Numbered from the stretch's first letter, positions 1 through 5,098 are shown. The stretch: 5,098 nucleotides of DNA from CAZOLI01 sp964580675 (GCA_964580675.1 CAZOLI010000113.1:1-5098); one strand, 5' to 3'. Numbers and translations are program-made. Notes: generated by a model from the letters alone, not told the origin.

Positions 1-358
1 CATGGGCGGGAGGATCCATCAACAGGATATGTCTTCGAGAATTAAGCGGCGGAAATTTAGTTCGCCGGCCGAGATGCGTGCGGTCTGTACATTAGAACCA
101 ACCGAAAACGGGAATAAATATTAGTAGTACTTCCGACCATCATATTTCGATTGGCCACAGGATTGCAAAGAAACGGAGGACGGGGGTTAGATATTCACAG
201 AAAAAAATCACAACATCGGCGGGGATGGTGCGTGAAGCGTTGATTGCGTTTGTAGCGGTAGTTGCGTTATTGGCGTTATTTGCGTTTCTGTGTAATGCGT
301 CCTGAAATCGGATCCCCAGAGACAGAATCCCGCCTTTCGCCAGGAATACAACAAACGC
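1..358. other. Left-edge region with no assignable gene
   Basis: No coding region here is convincing. A plus-strand frame opens at base 2 (ATG) and stops at 124; its 40 codons include a basic stretch (RIKRRKFSS) but no recognised family. Another plus frame reaches a stop at 43-45 and could be the tail of a gene entering from the left, but only 14 codons are visible. A third plus frame is open from 96 to 305 and ends in a hydrophobic alanine-rich stretch encoded by a 9-bp tandem repeat (237-290). On the minus strand, the serpin frame stays open for about 60 codons beyond its TAG stop at 359-361. No strong hairpin followed by a T-run was seen downstream of the serpin stop, so no terminator is called. 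Confidence 0.5.
237..290. repeat. Six imperfect 9-bp tandem units (GCGTTNNTN)
   Basis: Six contiguous 9-bp units start at 237, 246, 255, 264, 273 and 282: gcgttgatt, gcgtttgta, gcggtagtt, gcgttattg, gcgttattt and gcgtttctg. Each begins GCG and is T-rich after that. Because the period is three codons, every frame reads as a tripeptide repeat. On the plus strand this gives Ala followed by two hydrophobic residues (ALI AFV AVV ALL ALF AFL). On the minus strand, in the serpin readthrough frame, it gives an Asn/Ala/Thr-rich stretch. It could be a degenerate minisatellite or a remnant of a low-complexity coding sequence. Whether either strand is translated is unknown. Confidence 0.7.
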
Positions 359-418
359 CTACGCCGCCGGATTAATCAGCGTACCCATAAATAGAATGAC
401 CCCCGTTTTTCGATCACG

Positions 419-532
419 AATCACGTAGAAAAACGGTCGGTCGGCAACAAATTGGATGGTGGGGGAGAGATCGGCGGAATCCGATAATTTCATTCTCACC
501 GCCGTCACCGCCGCCGCTTCTGTTCCTTTTTC
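419..532 (-). other. Serpin reactive-centre loop and signature region
   Basis: The hinge begins EKGTEAAAVTAV. Aligned to the alpha-1-antitrypsin hinge (EKGTEAA), E is P17, G is P15, T is P14 and the alanines fall at P12-P10, which is the pattern of inhibitory serpins. Counting on puts Ser at P1 and Asp at P1' (codons at 482-484 and 479-481). The segment from P1 to the conserved Pro-Phe is a few residues longer than in alpha-1-antitrypsin, so the true P1 could lie a little further on, for example nearer the DLS residues. The loop is followed by FVADRPFFYVI (419-451), which fits the serpin family signature at every position. Confidence 0.75.
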
Positions 533-830
533 GCTGACGTCCACCACCGCCTTGTGCAGGACTTTCGAAATGTACATCTTTTGTCGTGATTGGATTTCTT
601 CAAACATCCGTTTCTTAGATTCAGCCTGTCTTTGATTGAACGCCCGTTCCATTCCTATTTCAATCAAATGGTTTCTCAAATTGATCTTGCCATAGGTGAC
701 CTTGAACTTCGGGAGTGCGACTCGATCGTGAGTGATTTGGCGGTTTTTGTTGATTTCCGTCAACCACCCGTTCAGCTTTTCGGCATTGAGCTGTTCAAGA
801 AACGATCCGAGCGACGATTTCCGATCGGGC

Positions 831-836
831 AAAAAA
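831..836 (-). other. Frameshift site 2 in serpin: T6 run
   Basis: On the coding strand the sequence reads ATG ACC GTT TTT TGC CCG. The zero frame then ends at an early stop at 772-774. Stepping back one base gives TTG CCC GAT CGG, so the protein reads MTVF then LPDRKSSLGSFLEQL, the expected serpin continuation. As at the upstream site, one missing base in a six-base run accounts for the break. Confidence 0.87.
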
Positions 837-1316
837 CGGTCATCCCGAACCGCTTCGAATCCCCGTACGGAAGACGAATCGCCTGAAATTTCTCTTTCCG
901 GATCCGGCGGTATTTGTACTTTTTTCGTCCCGATGTCTGATTCATCATCGACACCTTAATGTTGTTTTGATCCGGTGTGGTGAAGGGTATCTTCTTAGTG
1001 TTCTTCTCAAGAAACTTGGTGCTCCAGGAGCCGGAAAAGTATATGGCGTTCACCAAGATGGCCAGGTCTCCACAGTGCTTGTAGGATAGGGAGCCAATGA
1101 TCTTCGAGATGATTCCCTTAGTTTTTTCCTCCACCCATTCATTAATTCTTTCCGCGGCGTCGGGGGCGTCAAAATTCATCCGGTGCGGACGCACGCCAAA
1201 TTCCGTTTCGTTTCGTTGAAGAAACGTCTCGGCAAACCGAAACCGGTCGTGAATCCATAGGGAGTTGGCGGTGTTCAGCGTAACCCCGTCGCCCGTTCGG
1301 TTGATGGCGGAGACAA

Positions 1317-1322
1317 TTTTTT
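1317..1322 (-). other. Frameshift site 1 in serpin: A6 run
   Basis: On the coding strand the sequence reads ATG AAA AAA TTG. Past this point the zero frame loses similarity (LSPPSTERATGLR, then stop). Stepping back one base gives ATT GTC TCC GCC ATC AAC, which continues into VTLNTANSLWIHDRF, a recognisable serpin segment. One additional A, or a minus-one slip on the run, restores the frame. Confidence 0.85.
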
Positions 1323-1613
1323 CATCGCCTCCCGAGAGCGGGCGTCCGGCAGCTCATTCAGCCCGAGAACCTGATTCATCTGTTTTCTCGTTTCCCCGAA
1401 TGACCCATTGCGGGCCATCTTTAGTGCCGCCGAAATGCTCCAGGGAGAAATGAACACGTTTTCCTGATCCCAGCCCCCCTCCTTCTTCAGGATTCTATCG
1501 AACAACTTGATCCAGAACCGATGGCTTTCCTCCACAAGTGTACGAACGTCCCGGTCCTCCTCGTGCAGCGGGGCCACGTTCGGGGTCCCGTCGCTTTGTG
1601 GGTACCGCGGTTC

Positions 1614-1616
1614 CTA
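1614..1616 (-). other. In-frame TAG between lipobox and serpin domain
   Basis: The signal peptide and linker end GGDAGM, then TAG. The next codons, in the same frame, are EPRYPQSDGTPN followed by the serpin N-terminal helix (VEESHRFWIKLF). The same reading frame therefore carries both halves, and a single nonsense codon separates them. The first in-frame alternative start downstream is a GTG at 1577, which would give a serpin without a signal peptide, though it too would hit the frameshift near 1317. The stop lies in what should be a non-conserved linker. Confidence 0.85.
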
Positions 1617-1878
1617 CATGCCGGCGTCACCACCCTTTGCTGGATTGTTTTTCTCCGTGTCGGAACATCCGGAGAAGGGAATCAAAACCAGAACGAGAAG
1701 TCCGGTCAGCAACAGCTTTTTCGTTTCTGTCATCTGTTTTCGCCCCCGCTTTATAAATTTGGTTTTAAATGAAATACGATCATCGAACGATAAGTCCAAA
1801 TCCAAAGTCCGATCAATGAATAAGACGTAAACAGAGACAAAAAGTTCCATCCAGATGCATAATTTTCTGTTTGGTCAC

Positions 1879-1897
1879 CGGAGGTATGGGACCTCCG
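1879..1897. repeat. Inverted repeat, 7-bp arms, 5-base loop
   Basis: CGGAGGT, then ATGGG, then ACCTCCG form a perfect 7-bp stem with a five-base loop. It is followed by a second short palindrome at 1908-1918 (CGGGG-A-CCCCG). There is no T-run on either side, so it does not look like a standard terminator. It lies about 150 bases upstream of the serpin start and could fold in a serpin leader RNA if transcription begins further upstream, or belong to a dispersed intergenic repeat. Function unknown. Confidence 0.6.
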
Positions 1898-1907
1898 TAA
1901 CGGCGTC

Positions 1908-1918
1908 CGGGGACCCCG
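1908..1918. repeat. Short GC-rich palindrome
   Basis: CGGGG-A-CCCCG, with 5-bp arms and a one-base centre, lies ten bases from the 1879-1897 hairpin. Alone it is short enough to be chance. Its proximity to two other inverted repeats in the same spacer is why it is listed. Confidence 0.4.
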
Positions 1919-1953
1919 CTCCAGCGGTCGAGGTGATGAAAGAAAAATGAGTT

Positions 1954-1972
1954 TGCCAAAAATTTTTTGGCA
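1954..1972. promoter_or_regulatory. Perfect 19-bp palindrome, possible operator or weak terminator
   Basis: TGCCAAAAATTTTTTGGCA is a perfect inverted repeat with 9-bp arms around one central base. The TGCC...GGCA ends with an A/T core resemble a dimeric repressor site more than a terminator hairpin, because there is no room for a loop without opening the A/T pairs. It lies about 157 bases past the LRR stop codon and 220 bases before the serpin ATG. A bidirectional terminator for the LRR transcript is the alternative. The match is seen directly; the role is inference. Confidence 0.4.
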
Positions 1973-2128
1973 GTGACGGGCTATGTCTCACACGGAGGAG
2001 AGAGGAACCGGGAGGTGTGGTATCCCGCAATTTGGGTTTTTGGTTGATGCGTTGACGGGTTGATTGGTTTATGCATGATGTGTTTTCAGTACGCACCACG
2101 CACTCATAACACCTCACACACAACACCT

Positions 2129-4432
2129 TCAGTTGTCTTTTCGGTTCCGATCCGGTTCCTCGCCTGGTTCGTCGTCAATCCGTTCGATCCGACGTTTGTA
2201 AAAATGGATGGTGTGGTATTGCAACAGCCGGTTCACCTGCTTTCGGCGTTCCGCGTTCTCATCGTTCCGGTGGGGCAGCAACTGCGTGATCACCGTGGGT
2301 TCCATTTTCCGTAACTCCCGGCGGGCCTTCTTGCGTCTTTTAAATTTCTTCGCCCCCAGTGCCTTCACCCATTTTTCCACCTCTTTTGGCTTCCCGGGGT
2401 TGTCGTCCTGTTTCTGTATCGCTCGAACTGCCTCTTCGTAAAGAGAGCTCCACTGTTTATCAGTTATGCTGTTCCGAATCATTGTTTTTTGTTTCTGAAT
2501 CCATTTTTTGTGTTTTTTGAATGACTCACCCGCACCCCTGAAACGGACCGGAACTGACATGGCGGCAAGCTTCAGTATCGGCCGTACCGTCTCGCGGGTC
2601 AGAAGCAATTTTACGACCGAACTTTTTCCCAGATGTGAATCGAACCGCTCCTTTAAATTCAGGATATAGGCAAACAGGGGAACCTCCTGCACAAGGTCGT
2701 GATCTCCATGGTGTTGGACCCATTGAACCCATCTCCTCACCTGAGAAACGCCTTCAAATACCAAGGTCCAATACCAACGAATTCTGTGTAAGCTACTCAC
2801 AAGATCCGGGTGGTTAATTAGTCCATGGGGCGTAACCTCTGTTTGCCTCAGATCAAGAACGTATAGTTCTTGCAATTTCGACAGGTGATTCAGACTTTCA
2901 TCCGTGATCTGAGTACGGCGCAGATGAAGAACGGAAAGGTTCAGCAGATCGGACAGTTGCTTCAGACCACCGTCCGTGATCTGTGTGACACTCAGATCAA
3001 GCGCGGTGAGTTTCCTGAGGCCGGACAGGTGCTTGAGCCCTTTGTCCGCGACACTGGTAGAAGCCAGATTGATCCGGTTAAGACTCGTCAGGTTTGACAG
3101 GTTTTTTAGGCCCTTATCCGTGATCTTTGTTTCCTGAAGATAAAGCCGGGAGAGGTTCCTCAGGCCGGACAGGTGCTTAAGACCGTTGTCCGTGATCTTT
3201 GTGTTACTCAGGTCAATCACGGAAAGGTTCCTGAGACCGGTCAGGTACTTAAGCCCTTTGTCCGTGATACGTGTGAAGGAAAGATTGAGCCGGTTGAGGC
3301 TCGCCAAGTTGGAAAGTTTTTTTAGGCCCTTATCCGTGATCTGTGTTGCACGAAGATTAAGCCTGAAAAGGTTCTTCAGGTCGGACAGGTGTTTAAGACC
3401 TTTGTCCGTGATCTTTGTGTTACTCAGGTCAAGCGAGGAGAGGTTCCTGAGGTTGGCCATGTGCTTGAGACTATCGTCCGTGATCTTTGTGAAACCCAGA
3501 TCAAGCACAAAGAGGTTCTTCAAATCGGACAGGGACTTGAGTCCTTTGGCTGTTATTTTTGTGTTACTTATATCAAGAACTGAGAGTTTCTTCAGACCGG
3601 ACAGATGCTTAATAGCTTTGTCCGTTGTTTCCGTTTTCCCCAGATTCAGTTTGTAGAGGGAATTGAGGTCGGATAGGTGTTCAAGACCTTCGCCAGTAAT
3701 GCCTGTATTCTTCAGATCAAGAGTGGACAGGTTTTGCAGTCCCGATAGATGCCTTAATCCTTCGTCCGATATCTTATAATTGTCCTCCAGATCAAGAACA
3801 GAGAGTTTCTCAAAACCGGCAACTGTTTTCAGCTCCCGGTCTGTTATATTAGATCTGGACAAATCCAGTACCGAGAGTCCTGACAGAGCCGATAGCTGGG
3901 AGGATGAGATACCCCACGCCCCCCGAAACGAAACCGAGGACGGGGACAGTTGTTCCTGAACTTTTTTGATCTGCCCGGCCGGTAGAGCGGGGTCAAACTG
4001 CACATGCTGTAAGTGCTTTTGCTCCTGTTCGGTCAACCGGTCCTCAAGTGAAGGATTCATTCCGGTAAAAAAGATACTGTAAGGGATCCCGTTGACCCGG
4101 ACGATGTTGGCCTTTCGGTCCCGTGTAAAAACCAGCTCCTCTGTCTCAGGTCGAACACGGTAGAAAATCCCACGGTTGAATTTGCTGCCGTAGCGTACCA
4201 GGAGCCACTCCCCTGTTCGCACGGGAACGGATTCTGTAATTCCGTATCGAACGGATTCACCGTTTATCCGAAGCTCTTCTTCTGCAATATTTGACCGGAC
4301 CCGAATGGTACGTTCCTCATTGTCCTTTGGCGGCTGTTCCTGGGCCCGGGCCGCGGGAACCGAAGCCAGAACCAGACCGATACAGAAAACGGCCATCAAA
4401 CAGAGATAGCCACGTTGTATGTTCTTTTCCAT
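2129..4432 (-). CDS. Secreted leucine-rich-repeat protein with basic HEAT-like C-terminus
   Basis: This is a 767-residue exported protein of unknown specific function, probably a binding protein. It starts with a Sec signal peptide (MEKNIQRGY, a hydrophobic core, and AxA-type cleavage after ARA at residue 30). Residues about 41-125 form a beta-rich domain (RVRSNIAEEELRING..., IVRVNGIPYSIFF) that I cannot assign; a PEGA-like fold is a weak possibility. A degenerate repeat at about 165-186 leads into 14 full leucine-rich repeats and one terminal partial repeat (187-544), nearly all 24 residues, consensus LxxLxLxxTxITDxGLKxL. Residues 545-680 are unrecognised, with a Trp-rich part (RIRWYW, RRWVQWVQ) and a lysine-rich part. 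Residues 685-735 resemble the planctomycete HEAT-like unit (VKALGAKKFKRRKKARREL...), but with Lys/Arg where acidic residues are more usual. No transmembrane helix lies beyond the signal peptide. No clear Shine-Dalgarno precedes the ATG, but the signal peptide supports this start. The frame is intact despite T6-T7 runs on the plus strand. Confidence 0.93.
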   Translation of the reverse strand: MEKNIQRGYLCLMAVFCIGLVLASVPAARAQEQPPKDNEERTIRVRSNIAEEELRINGESVRYGITESVPVRTGEWLLVRYGSKFNRGIFYRVRPETEELVFTRDRKANIVRVNGIPYSIFFTGMNPSLEDRLTEQEQKHLQHVQFDPALPAGQIKKVQEQLSPSSVSFRGAWGISSSQLSALSGLSVLDLSRSNITDRELKTVAGFEKLSVLDLEDNYKISDEGLRHLSGLQNLSTLDLKNTGITGEGLEHLSDLNSLYKLNLGKTETTDKAIKHLSGLKKLSVLDISNTKITAKGLKSLSDLKNLFVLDLGFTKITDDSLKHMANLRNLSSLDLSNTKITDKGLKHLSDLKNLFRLNLRATQITDKGLKKLSNLASLNRLNLSFTRITDKGLKYLTGLRNLSVIDLSNTKITDNGLKHLSGLRNLSRLYLQETKITDKGLKNLSNLTSLNRINLASTSVADKGLKHLSGLRKLTALDLSVTQITDGGLKQLSDLLNLSVLHLRRTQITDESLNHLSKLQELYVLDLRQTEVTPHGLINHPDLVSSLHRIRWYWTLVFEGVSQVRRWVQWVQHHGDHDLVQEVPLFAYILNLKERFDSHLGKSSVVKLLLTRETVRPILKLAAMSVPVRFRGAGESFKKHKKWIQKQKTMIRNSITDKQWSSLYEEAVRAIQKQDDNPGKPKEVEKWVKALGAKKFKRRKKARRELRKMEPTVITQLLPHRNDENAERRKQVNRLLQYHTIHFYKRRIERIDDEPGEEPDRNRKDN
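2801..3874 (-). repeat. Tandem array of 72-bp leucine-rich-repeat units
   Basis: The units encode residues 187-544 of the LRR protein: 14 complete repeats and a final partial one. All full units are 24 residues except the second, which carries one extra residue (LEDNYKIS). The best-kept positions are LxL, T, ITD and GLK. On the plus strand the repeat shows as recurring cgtgatctttgt and aggttcctgag blocks. The periodicity also produces long open antisense frames, which are not genes. Confidence 0.92.
3008..3439 (-). repeat. Two 216-bp super-units (three LRRs each) in tandem
   Basis: Repeats 7-9 (3224-3439) and 10-12 (3008-3223) match in the same order: SNTKITDKGLKHLS / SNTKITDNGLKHLS, then KGLKKLSNLASL / KGLKNLSNLTSL, then NRLNLSFT / NRINLAST. 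At the DNA level, the block tttttaggcccttatccg recurs with an exact 216-base offset. A hand alignment of about 210 aligned bases gives roughly 82 percent identity. This indicates duplication of a three-repeat block rather than single-unit expansion only. Confidence 0.75.
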
Positions 4433-4552
4433 GCCGTTGTTAATTCGAAAACAAACCGTTTCATGGAGGAATCATAATCATAAATCAGCCCTCAGGAAGA
4501 GTAAAGTTCCAACCCCCGTCAAGCCACTCAAACGTGATGGAAGAAAAACCCC

Positions 4553-4735
4553 TCAATTGAATTCGTGCTTCGATCCCGCCCGCATCGCAGCCACGGTAAA
4601 TGGGGGAATATGGTCCAGGGCCACCTTCGCCCAGACATGGTTGATCCCGAAGATCAACCCGACAACTATGAGAGCTCCGTGCACCGACAGTGGTGTGGTC
4701 GCATACCCCTCCGCTGATTCATCTGCAAAACTCAT
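4553..4735 (-). pseudogene. Truncated EamA/DMT-family transporter, N-terminal fragment
   Basis: The 60-codon frame begins MSFADESAEGYATT and continues LSVHGALIVVGLIFGINHV, WAKVALDHIPPFTVAAMRAG. This matches the opening of EamA-domain (drug/metabolite transporter) proteins: first transmembrane helix, then a K-aL--ipp--f---R segment. Such proteins are normally about 280-320 residues with ten helices, but here the sequence leaves the family after MRAG and stops six codons later (SKHEFN, TGA). The other two minus frames to 4433 do not restore transporter sequence. A GGAGAG-like ribosome site lies about ten bases before the ATG (4746-4753), and the preceding gene ends 52 bases upstream, so the start itself looks normal. 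It is best read as the 5' remnant of a deleted or recombined gene. A single-helix peptide could still be made but is unlikely to transport anything. Confidence 0.75.
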
Positions 4736-4745
4736 GGACGAACGC

Positions 4746-4753
4746 TCTCTCCA
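4746..4753 (-). promoter_or_regulatory. Probable ribosome binding site of the transporter fragment
   Basis: On the minus strand GGAGAGAG lies about ten bases before the ATG at 4735. It is the clearest Shine-Dalgarno-like sequence in the window and supports that start codon, indicating the fragment keeps the real 5' end of its gene. Confidence 0.5.
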
Positions 4754-4787
4754 TCAACCGAAGTGAACGATAGATTATGGGGTGAGT

Positions 4788-5098
4788 TTATCCGGACTGT
4801 AGCACCGAATCCCGGTCTTTTGACTCCCCACCGACGGTGGACTTTCGGACCCGGTACATGGTATCCACCACGTTTCGCACAAATTGTTCGGGGGTGAGCC
4901 CCTCTTTGACCTCGTCCGGGATCTGCACCTTCTCCAACACATGGTCCCGAATGTCCTCGAAAAGCGCAATGCGGGCCGCCGGTTCCAGCTGGGTCCGCCG
5001 GAGGATGGCATCGAGCGCTATCCGAGCTTCTTCGGGGGAGATGTTCTTTTGAATTCGGGCTTCAATATGCGGATAGGACCGGAAGGAATTGTATTTCC
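4788..5098 (-). CDS. C-terminal part of an unrecognised helical protein, partial
   Basis: A minus-strand frame is open from the right edge to TAA at 4788-4790, giving 102 residues with no start inside the window. It reads KYNSFRSYPHIEARIQKN, ISPEEARIALDAILRRTQ, LEPAARIALFEDIRDHVLEK, VQIPDEVKEGLTPEQFV, RNVVDTMYRVRKS and a hydrophilic tail. It is rich in charged amphipathic helices with no transmembrane segment or catalytic motif that I can name. This frame is preferred over the overlapping 78- and 71-codon frames because its composition is protein-like (balanced acidic/basic, hydrophobic spacing), whereas the others are rich in Arg, Ser, Pro, Cys and Trp. It ends 52 bases before the transporter fragment on the same strand. 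Function unknown; most of the protein lies outside the window. Confidence 0.75.
   Translation of the reverse strand, partial: KYNSFRSYPHIEARIQKNISPEEARIALDAILRRTQLEPAARIALFEDIRDHVLEKVQIPDEVKEGLTPEQFVRNVVDTMYRVRKSTVGGESKDRDSVLQSG

Larger units (their letters stand above)
359..1733 (-). pseudogene. Lipoprotein-type serpin, interrupted by one TAG and two frameshifts
   Basis: This is a serpin, a family of mostly suicide-type serine or cysteine protease inhibitors. The ATG at 1733 was chosen because it gives a lipoprotein signal peptide (MTETKK, a hydrophobic core, then FSGC with Cys23), so a mature protein would be lipid-anchored outside the cytoplasm. Upstream of the ATG there is only a G-rich stretch, not a good Shine-Dalgarno. 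Serpin landmarks follow in order: NVFISPWSISAALKMA (residues about 90-110), NTANSLW, INEWVEEKTKGIISKII, ILVNAIYFSGSW, a hinge EKGTEAAAVTAV, and the signature FVADRPFFYVI followed by GVILFMGTLINP. The repaired length of about 458 codons fits a signal peptide plus linker plus a full serpin fold. Three lesions break it: TAG at 1614-1616 (codon 40), a one-base shift at the A6 run (1317-1322, codons 138-139), and a one-base shift at the T6 run (831-836, codons 300-301). With so few lesions and such well-kept motifs, decay is recent, or the interruptions are bypassed or artefactual. Confidence 0.9.
1734..2128. other. Spacer between LRR gene and serpin, with inverted repeats
   Basis: This 395-base stretch separates two minus-strand genes and contains no credible coding region. 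An 83-codon minus frame at 1875-2126 has no recognisable features and unusual composition. The right part (about 2040-2128) is GT-rich on one strand (runs of gtgttgtgtgtgagg on the minus strand). The middle and left parts hold three inverted repeats, annotated separately at 1879-1897, 1908-1918 and 1954-1972. The serpin promoter should lie in roughly 1750-1860, but no good -35/-10 pair was found. No classical GC-stem plus T-tail terminator follows the LRR stop. Confidence 0.6.

Noticed and set aside
2..124. Plus-strand frame with RIKRRKFSS, reminiscent of the start of an IS3-type transposase OrfA
   Set aside because: Only a few basic residues match, no helix-turn-helix follows, and no terminal inverted repeats or second transposase frame are visible.
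1760..1800. Possible serpin promoter on the minus strand (TTGGAC, 17 bases, TATTTC)
   Set aside because: The -10 element matches the consensus at only about half its positions, and such matches are expected by chance in A/T-rich DNA.
1507..1830. Overlapping plus-strand frames opposite the serpin start
   Set aside because: They are antisense to the signal peptide and first serpin segment, and their Ser/Arg/Phe-rich composition matches no family.
1875..2126. An 83-codon minus-strand frame in the spacer
   Set aside because: It has no recognisable features or ribosome site, and its composition follows the GT-rich and inverted-repeat DNA.
2870..3656. Long plus-strand open frames (2870-3097, 3186-3656, 3389-3583) with repeated peptide patterns
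   Set aside because: They are antisense to the LRR array. The 72-bp unit is a multiple of three, so an antisense frame stays open and looks periodic without being a gene.
2801..3874. Regular short blocks about 72 bp apart, superficially like a CRISPR array
   Set aside because: The blocks are diverged, there are no unique spacers between identical repeats, and the whole stretch is an intact LRR coding sequence on the minus strand.
4419..4766. A 115-codon plus-strand frame over the LRR start and transporter fragment
   Set aside because: It is antisense to a recognisable EamA N-terminus and to the LRR signal peptide, with no recognisable domain of its own.
4775..5052. Frames of 78 codons (minus, 4775-5011) and 71 codons (plus, 4837-5052)
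   Set aside because: They overlap the better-composed minus frame ending at 4788, which is open to the window edge and reads as helical protein.

Overview
The window looks like Planctomycetota chromosome, though this is an inference. GC content is moderate. The main gene is a secreted protein with a long array of 24-residue leucine-rich repeats (ITDxGL type). It ends in a charged segment resembling the short HEAT-like unit (LG...R..A...L......L) that is common in planctomycete proteins. A lipoprotein-type serpin lies next to it. No rRNA, tRNA, transposase or CRISPR array was found, so the lineage cannot be fixed further.

All recognisable genes read right to left on the minus strand. From right to left they are: the C-terminal end of an unrecognised helical protein (4788 to beyond the window); a 60-codon remnant of an EamA/DMT-type membrane transporter, cut off after its first transmembrane helix (4553-4735); an intact 767-residue exported leucine-rich-repeat protein (2129-4432); a 395-base spacer with several inverted repeats; and a serpin with a lipoprotein signal peptide (359-1733). 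The last 358 bases at the left hold no assignable gene, but they contain a 9-bp tandem repeat.

The most notable feature is the serpin. It looks complete from lipobox to the serpin signature, about 458 codons once repaired. It is interrupted by one in-frame TAG between the lipobox and the serpin domain, and by two frameshifts. Both frameshifts fall on runs of six identical bases (A6 and T6 on the coding strand), and both are corrected by the same one-base backward step. The neighbouring LRR gene contains equally long runs and is intact. The serpin may therefore be a young pseudogene, a gene that relies on slippage, or a sequencing artefact, and the sequence alone does not decide this.

The LRR protein and the serpin are both predicted to be exported, and both are protein families better known from eukaryotes. 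A shared role at the cell surface is possible, but only adjacency and strand support it. No clearly new multi-gene system is visible.
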